A DNA stretch of 64,000 nt from the NCBI GenBank assembly GCA_946479285.1, contig CAMLFH010000005.1, positions 186,001-250,000 of the forward strand, given 5' to 3'. Below are positions 60,866-64,000 of the stretch, in pieces; within the stretch, counting starts at the first letter, position 1, and each line of letters opens with the position of its first letter. A model generated the notes under the pieces. The model had not been told where the DNA came from. It saw nothing but the letters and a program-made list of their open reading frames with translations, and searched no databases. A program made the translations under genes and the position numbers. This stretch comes from an uncultured Flavobacteriales bacterium. Its GTDB lineage: Bacteria > Bacteroidota > Bacteroidia > Flavobacteriales > Crocinitomicaceae.

Positions 60866-60901
60866 GCTTGCTGCAACGGTTGGTTGCGGCAAGCCTTTTT
60901 T
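60866..60901 (+). terminator. Terminator-like hairpin between atpE and atpF
   Basis: GCTTGCTGCAAC (60866-60877) pairs with GTTGCGGCAAGC (60883-60894) with one U-G pair, followed by CTTTTTT. It has all the features of an intrinsic terminator yet lies inside the operon, so partial read-through (attenuation) is likely. Confidence 0.75.
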
Positions 60902-60931
60902 ACAACAATTGAAAAATTAAAACAATATAAA

Positions 60932-61426
60932 ATGAATTTAATTACACCGGATTTAGGATTGCTTTTTTGGACGGGCTTAGTGTTTGTTCTATTGTTGGTT
61001 ATTCTTACAAAATTCATTTGGAAGCCAATCTTGTCTTCCGTAAATGCACGTGAGCAAAAGATCTCAGATGCATTGGAATTGGCTGAAAGAACAAAAGCTG
61101 AGATGGTTGCATTACAGGCATCCAATGAGAATTTGTTGAAAGAAGCTCGTGCTGAACGTGATGCAATTGTGAAAGATGCAAAAGAAACGGCTGTGAAAAT
61201 GGTTGAGGATGCTAAGAATGCTGCTAAGTCAGAGGCAAACAAAATCGTTGAGTCAGCTCGTGCAACAATCAATACGGAAAAAACAGCTGCTATTGCAGAA
61301 TTGAAAAATCAGGTTGCTGCAATCTCTTTGGAAATCGCTGAGAAAATCATTCGCGGAGAATTATCTTCCGATGAGAAACAAAAAGCGCTGGCTGAGAAAA
61401 TGGCAGGTGATATTAACATGAACTAA
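60932..61426 (+). CDS. atpF: ATP synthase F0 subunit b
   Basis: A 164-residue peripheral stalk subunit: one N-terminal transmembrane helix (LLFWTGLVFVLLLVILTKFI) and a long charged coiled coil (about 30-164: DALELAERTKAEMVALQASN). I start at ATG 60932 (MNLITPDLGLL); the open frame extends back to 60884 through the hairpin. It precedes atpH by 9 bp. Confidence 0.95.
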   Translation: MNLITPDLGLLFWTGLVFVLLLVILTKFIWKPILSSVNAREQKISDALELAERTKAEMVALQASNENLLKEARAERDAIVKDAKETAVKMVEDAKNAAKSEANKIVESARATINTEKTAAIAELKNQVAAISLEIAEKIIRGELSSDEKQKALAEKMAGDINMN

Positions 61427-61435
61427 TCGATAGAA

Positions 61436-61969
61436 ATGAAGAGTTCTAAATCAGCTTCCCGTTACGCACAGGCTTTGTTGGATCTTGCGATCGAACAAAA
61501 CAAAGTGGATGCAGTTGCGGCGGATATGAAATACATGGCAACAGTATGTGCTGAAAATCCGGACCTGGAGAATATGCTTCAAAGCCCGGTTGTGAAAGCA
61601 GATAAAAAGCTAACGGTATTGAATGCAATATTTGATCAGTTTGACAAATTAACGAACCTGTTTGTGGAGTTAATCGTTAAAAATGGTCGTGAGGCATATT
61701 TATCTCAAATAGCAAGTTCGTTTGATGTACTTTTGAAAGCGCATCAGGGAATTGTTCCGGTGACATTGATAAGCGCTCAAAAATTGGATGATAAAGTGAA
61801 GAAAGAAATCATTTCTAAAGTTCAGGCTTCTATTACAGGTACTGTAGAGTTGACTGAGAAAATAGATGCAGATTTGATCGGAGGTTTTATCGTTCGTATG
61901 GGTGATACTCAAATTGATGCTTCGGTAGAATCACAAATTAATAAGTTAAAACAACGTTTAACAAGTTAG
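61436..61969 (+). CDS. atpH: ATP synthase F1 subunit delta
   Basis: A 177-residue subunit linking the F1 head to the stalk. The N-terminal helical domain starts SSKSASRYAQALLDLAIEQN and the C-terminal domain has the family signature GGFIVRMGDTQIDASVESQI near residue 150-170. Normal length. It lies 9 bp after atpF and 34 bp before atpA. Confidence 0.95.
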   Translation: MKSSKSASRYAQALLDLAIEQNKVDAVAADMKYMATVCAENPDLENMLQSPVVKADKKLTVLNAIFDQFDKLTNLFVELIVKNGREAYLSQIASSFDVLLKAHQGIVPVTLISAQKLDDKVKKEIISKVQASITGTVELTEKIDADLIGGFIVRMGDTQIDASVESQINKLKQRLTS

Positions 61970-62003
61970 TAAGAGGTAACTCTTCAAAATAAAAAAGGAA
62001 AAC

Positions 62004-63578
62004 ATGGCAGATGTTAAACCAGCAGAAGTTTCTGCGATTTTAAGAGAGCAATTATCAGGGTTCCGTTCGGAAGCTGAATTGCAGGAAGTAGGTACAGTAT
62101 TACAGATCGGTGATGGTATCGCTCGCGTTTACGGATTGAAAGGTGTTCAGTACGGTGAACTTGTTGAGTTCGAAGGAGCTCTTCAGGGAATCGCTTTGAA
62201 CCTGGAAGAAGATAACGTAGGAGTTGTATTATTAGGTCGTTCTTCCGGAGTTAAGGAAGGTGATACAGTGAAACGCTTGAATCGTATTGCTTCTGTAAAT
62301 GTTGGTGAAGGAATGGTTGGTCGTGTTGTAAACACAATCGGTGAACCAATCGACGGTAAAGGACCAATCACAGGTCAATTGTACGAAATGCCGATCGAGC
62401 GTAAAGCTCCGGGAGTTATCTTCCGTCAGCCGGTAACTGAGCCTCTTCAAACAGGTATCAAAGCAATTGATGCGATGATTCCAATCGGACGTGGACAACG
62501 TGAGTTGATCATTGGTGACCGTCAAACAGGAAAAACAACTGTTGCAATTGATGCGATCATCAACCAAAAAGAATTCTTCGACAGAGGAGAACCTGTTTTC
62601 TGTATCTATGTTGCTATCGGACAAAAAGGTTCAACAGTAGCTGGGATCGTTAAGAAATTAGAAGATGCAGGTGCAATGGCTTACACGGTAATCGTTGCTG
62701 CAAATGCTTCTGATCCGGCTCCAATGCAGTTCTATGCTCCAATGACTGGTGCTGCTATCGGTGAGTTCTTCCGTGATTCAGGACGTCCTGCTTTGATCGT
62801 ATTTGATGATTTATCCAAACAAGCGGTAGCTTACCGTGAAGTTTCTTTGTTACTGCGTCGTCCTCCGGGCCGTGAGGCTTACCCGGGTGACGTATTCTAC
62901 CTTCACTCCCGTTTATTGGAGCGTGCTGCGAAAATCATCGCTGATGATAACATCGCAAAACAAATGAACGACCTTCCTGAATCTTTGAAAGGAATCGTAA
63001 AAGGTGGTGGTTCATTAACTGCACTTCCAATTATCGAAACACAAGCGGGTGACGTTTCTGCATACATTCCTACAAACGTAATTTCGATTACAGACGGTCA
63101 GATCTTCTTAGAAGGTGACTTGTTCAACGCTGGTATCCGTCCTGCAATTAACGTAGGTATCTCGGTATCTCGTGTAGGAGGTAACGCGCAAATCAAATCG
63201 ATGAAGAAAGTTGCCGGTACTTTGAAATTAGACCAGGCACAATACCGTGAGTTGGAAGCGTTCGCTAAGTTCGGTTCTGATTTGGATGCGGCTACTAAGT
63301 CTGTTTTGGACAAAGGAGCTCGTAACTTAGAGATCTTGAAACAACGCGAAGGAGATCCATACCCGGTAGAGAAGCAAATTGCTATCATCTACGTTGGTAC
63401 AAAAGGATTGATGCAGAATGTTCCTGTAAACAAGGTAAAAGAATTCGAAAAGGAATACTTGGATTTCTTAGAGGCGAAACATTCAGATGTTTTGGTTCGC
63501 TTGAAAGCTGGAAAATACGATGACGCTGATACAGACGTTCTAGGAAAAGTAGCGAAAGAGATCGCTGGAAAATATTAA
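62004..63578 (+). CDS. atpA: ATP synthase F1 subunit alpha
   Basis: A 524-residue non-catalytic nucleotide-binding subunit. Walker [10 protein letters not shown] is near 172-180; the family signature [14 protein letters not shown] is near 375-390; the arginine finger lies in the latter. An RGQRELIIG block and [20 protein letters not shown] are conserved. It is followed by a hairpin containing a copy of the dispersed repeat and then by atpG. Confidence 0.97.
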   Translation: MADVKPAEVSAILREQLSGFRSEAELQEVGTVLQIGDGIARVYGLKGVQYGELVEFEGALQGIALNLEEDNVGVVLLGRSSGVKEGDTVKRLNRIASVNVGEGMVGRVVNTIGEPIDGKGPITGQLYEMPIERKAPGVIFRQPVTEPLQTGIKAIDAMIPIGRGQRELIIGDRQTGKTTVAIDAIINQKEFFDRGEPVFCIYVAIGQKGSTVAGIVKKLEDAGAMAYTVIVAANASDPAPMQFYAPMTGAAIGEFFRDSGRPALIVFDDLSKQAVAYREVSLLLRRPPGREAYPGDVFYLHSRLLERAAKIIADDNIAKQMNDLPESLKGIVKGGGSLTALPIIETQAGDVSAYIPTNVISITDGQIFLEGDLFNAGIRPAINVGISVSRVGGNAQIKSMKKVAGTLKLDQAQYRELEAFAKFGSDLDAATKSVLDKGARNLEILKQREGDPYPVEKQIAIIYVGTKGLMQNVPVNKVKEFEKEYLDFLEAKHSDVLVRLKAGKYDDADTDVLGKVAKEIAGKY

Positions 63579-63588
63579 TAGAATTGAA

Positions 63589-63633
63589 AATTGAAAAAGG
63601 GACTTCGACTCCGCTCAGTCACCTTTTTCAATT
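63589..63633. repeat. Dispersed repeat inside a perfect hairpin, between atpA and atpG
   Basis: AATTGAAAAAGG (63589-63600) and CCTTTTTCAATT (63622-63633) are perfect 12-bp arms. The loop contains CTTCGACTCCGCTCAG, the core of the repeat also present at 27.6-27.7 kb and, degenerate, at 4.5 kb. It fills the atpA-atpG gap. As RNA it would fold as an attenuator or processing site; there is no T-run after the stem. Confidence 0.7.
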
Positions 63634-63646
63634 CTAAATTAAAGTT

Positions 63647-64000
63647 ATGCCGAATTTAAAGGAAATACGAAATCGAATTACTTCAGTAGGATCTACGATG
63701 CAGATTACCTCTGCAATGAAGATGGTTTCTGCTGCGAAATTGAAGCGTGCGCAGGATGCAATTACACAAATGCGTCCGTATGCTGAGAAATTGCAGGAGA
63801 TCCTGGGTAATTTGACAGCTTCGTTAGATATTTCAGAGAATGCATTGGCTGCTTCACGCCCGGTAAATAAAGTATTGATCATCGCCATTACTTCCAATCG
63901 TGGATTGTGTGGTGGTTTCAATAATAACATCATCAAACGTGTGAACCTGGCAATTACTGAAGAGTATGCCAATGCAAATGTGAGCTTGCTTACTTTAGGA
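63647..64000 (+). CDS. atpG: ATP synthase F1 subunit gamma, N-terminal part
   Basis: The frame is open from ATG 63647 to the window end (118 codons). The start MPNLKEIRNRITSVGSTMQI, then TSAMKMVSAAKLKRAQDA, is the conserved N-terminal helix of the central rotor stalk. ITSNRGLCGGFNNNIIK is the family's second landmark. The rest, including the C-terminal helix, lies outside the window. atpD and atpC are not in the window. Confidence 0.97.
   Translation, partial: MPNLKEIRNRITSVGSTMQITSAMKMVSAAKLKRAQDAITQMRPYAEKLQEILGNLTASLDISENALAASRPVNKVLIIAITSNRGLCGGFNNNIIKRVNLAITEEYANANVSLLTLG

Overview
The window reads as a contiguous piece of a Bacteroidota chromosome, most likely order Flavobacteriales; a Crocinitomicaceae/Fluviicola-type organism is my guess and is not proven. 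The basis is: type IX secretion sorting tails on two secreted proteins; a SprE/PorW gliding and T9SS lipoprotein; an alternative complex III operon joined to cytochrome oxidase genes; TAnnTTTG promoter elements in place of E. coli -10 boxes; and little sign of Shine-Dalgarno sequences. No rRNA, tRNA, CRISPR array, insertion sequence or phage gene was recognised.

Layout. 1-3.5 kb (minus strand): a lipid-kinase and LTA-synthase-like pair, then a decayed ParE/RelE toxin behind an intact antitoxin gene. 3.6-6.0 kb: a ChaN-like protein, two paralogous small regulators and an XRE regulator. 6.35-15.3 kb: a complete RiPP locus of the grasp-with-spasm type, with a double-glycine precursor peptide, ATP-grasp ligase, SPASM maturase, two unrecognised proteins, a double OmpA-domain protein, a C39 peptidase/ABC exporter, an HlyD adaptor and a TolC-like channel. 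15.4-20.2 kb: small unknowns, a large AsmA-like protein and a beta-barrel protein. 20.4-23.6 kb: a run of immunity-like genes (HEAT, unknown, two Tdi1-like, SUKH-like) with no toxin in sight. 23.7-28.1 kb: DUF4956 with a VTC polyphosphate-polymerase domain protein, purT, an HI0933-family flavoprotein and a SPOR protein.

28.4-40.5 kb: actABCDEF-coxBA, coding for quinol oxidation to cytochrome c and then to oxygen. 40.6-43.6 kb: ruvB, a secreted unknown and queG. 43.7-49.3 kb: a CotH, DUF1800, DUF1501 trio, the first and last with T9SS tails. 49.3-54 kb (minus): DUF4412, rseP, a conserved unknown and a lipase-like secreted protein. 54-59.1 kb: yebC, cvpA, sprE/porW and two small AtpI-like membrane proteins. 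59.4 kb to the end: atpBEFHA and a truncated atpG. Respiration (act-cox) and ATP synthesis (atp) therefore lie in one window, and SprE/PorW belongs to the machine that would export the CotH and DUF1501 proteins.

The most interesting region is the RiPP locus at 6.35-15.3 kb. It has a perfect 13-bp stem between precursor and enzyme genes, an unexplained 63-residue protein between the two maturation enzymes, and an OmpA-like protein translationally coupled to the exporter. Other structure not explained by genes includes a dispersed inverted repeat (core CTTCGACTCCGCTCAG) that supplies the C-terminus of one protein and sits between atpA and atpG, a terminator-like hairpin between atpE and atpF, a matched pair of repeat-flanked promoters at purT and yebC, and a family of AGTAGGGG-type hairpins at gene ends.
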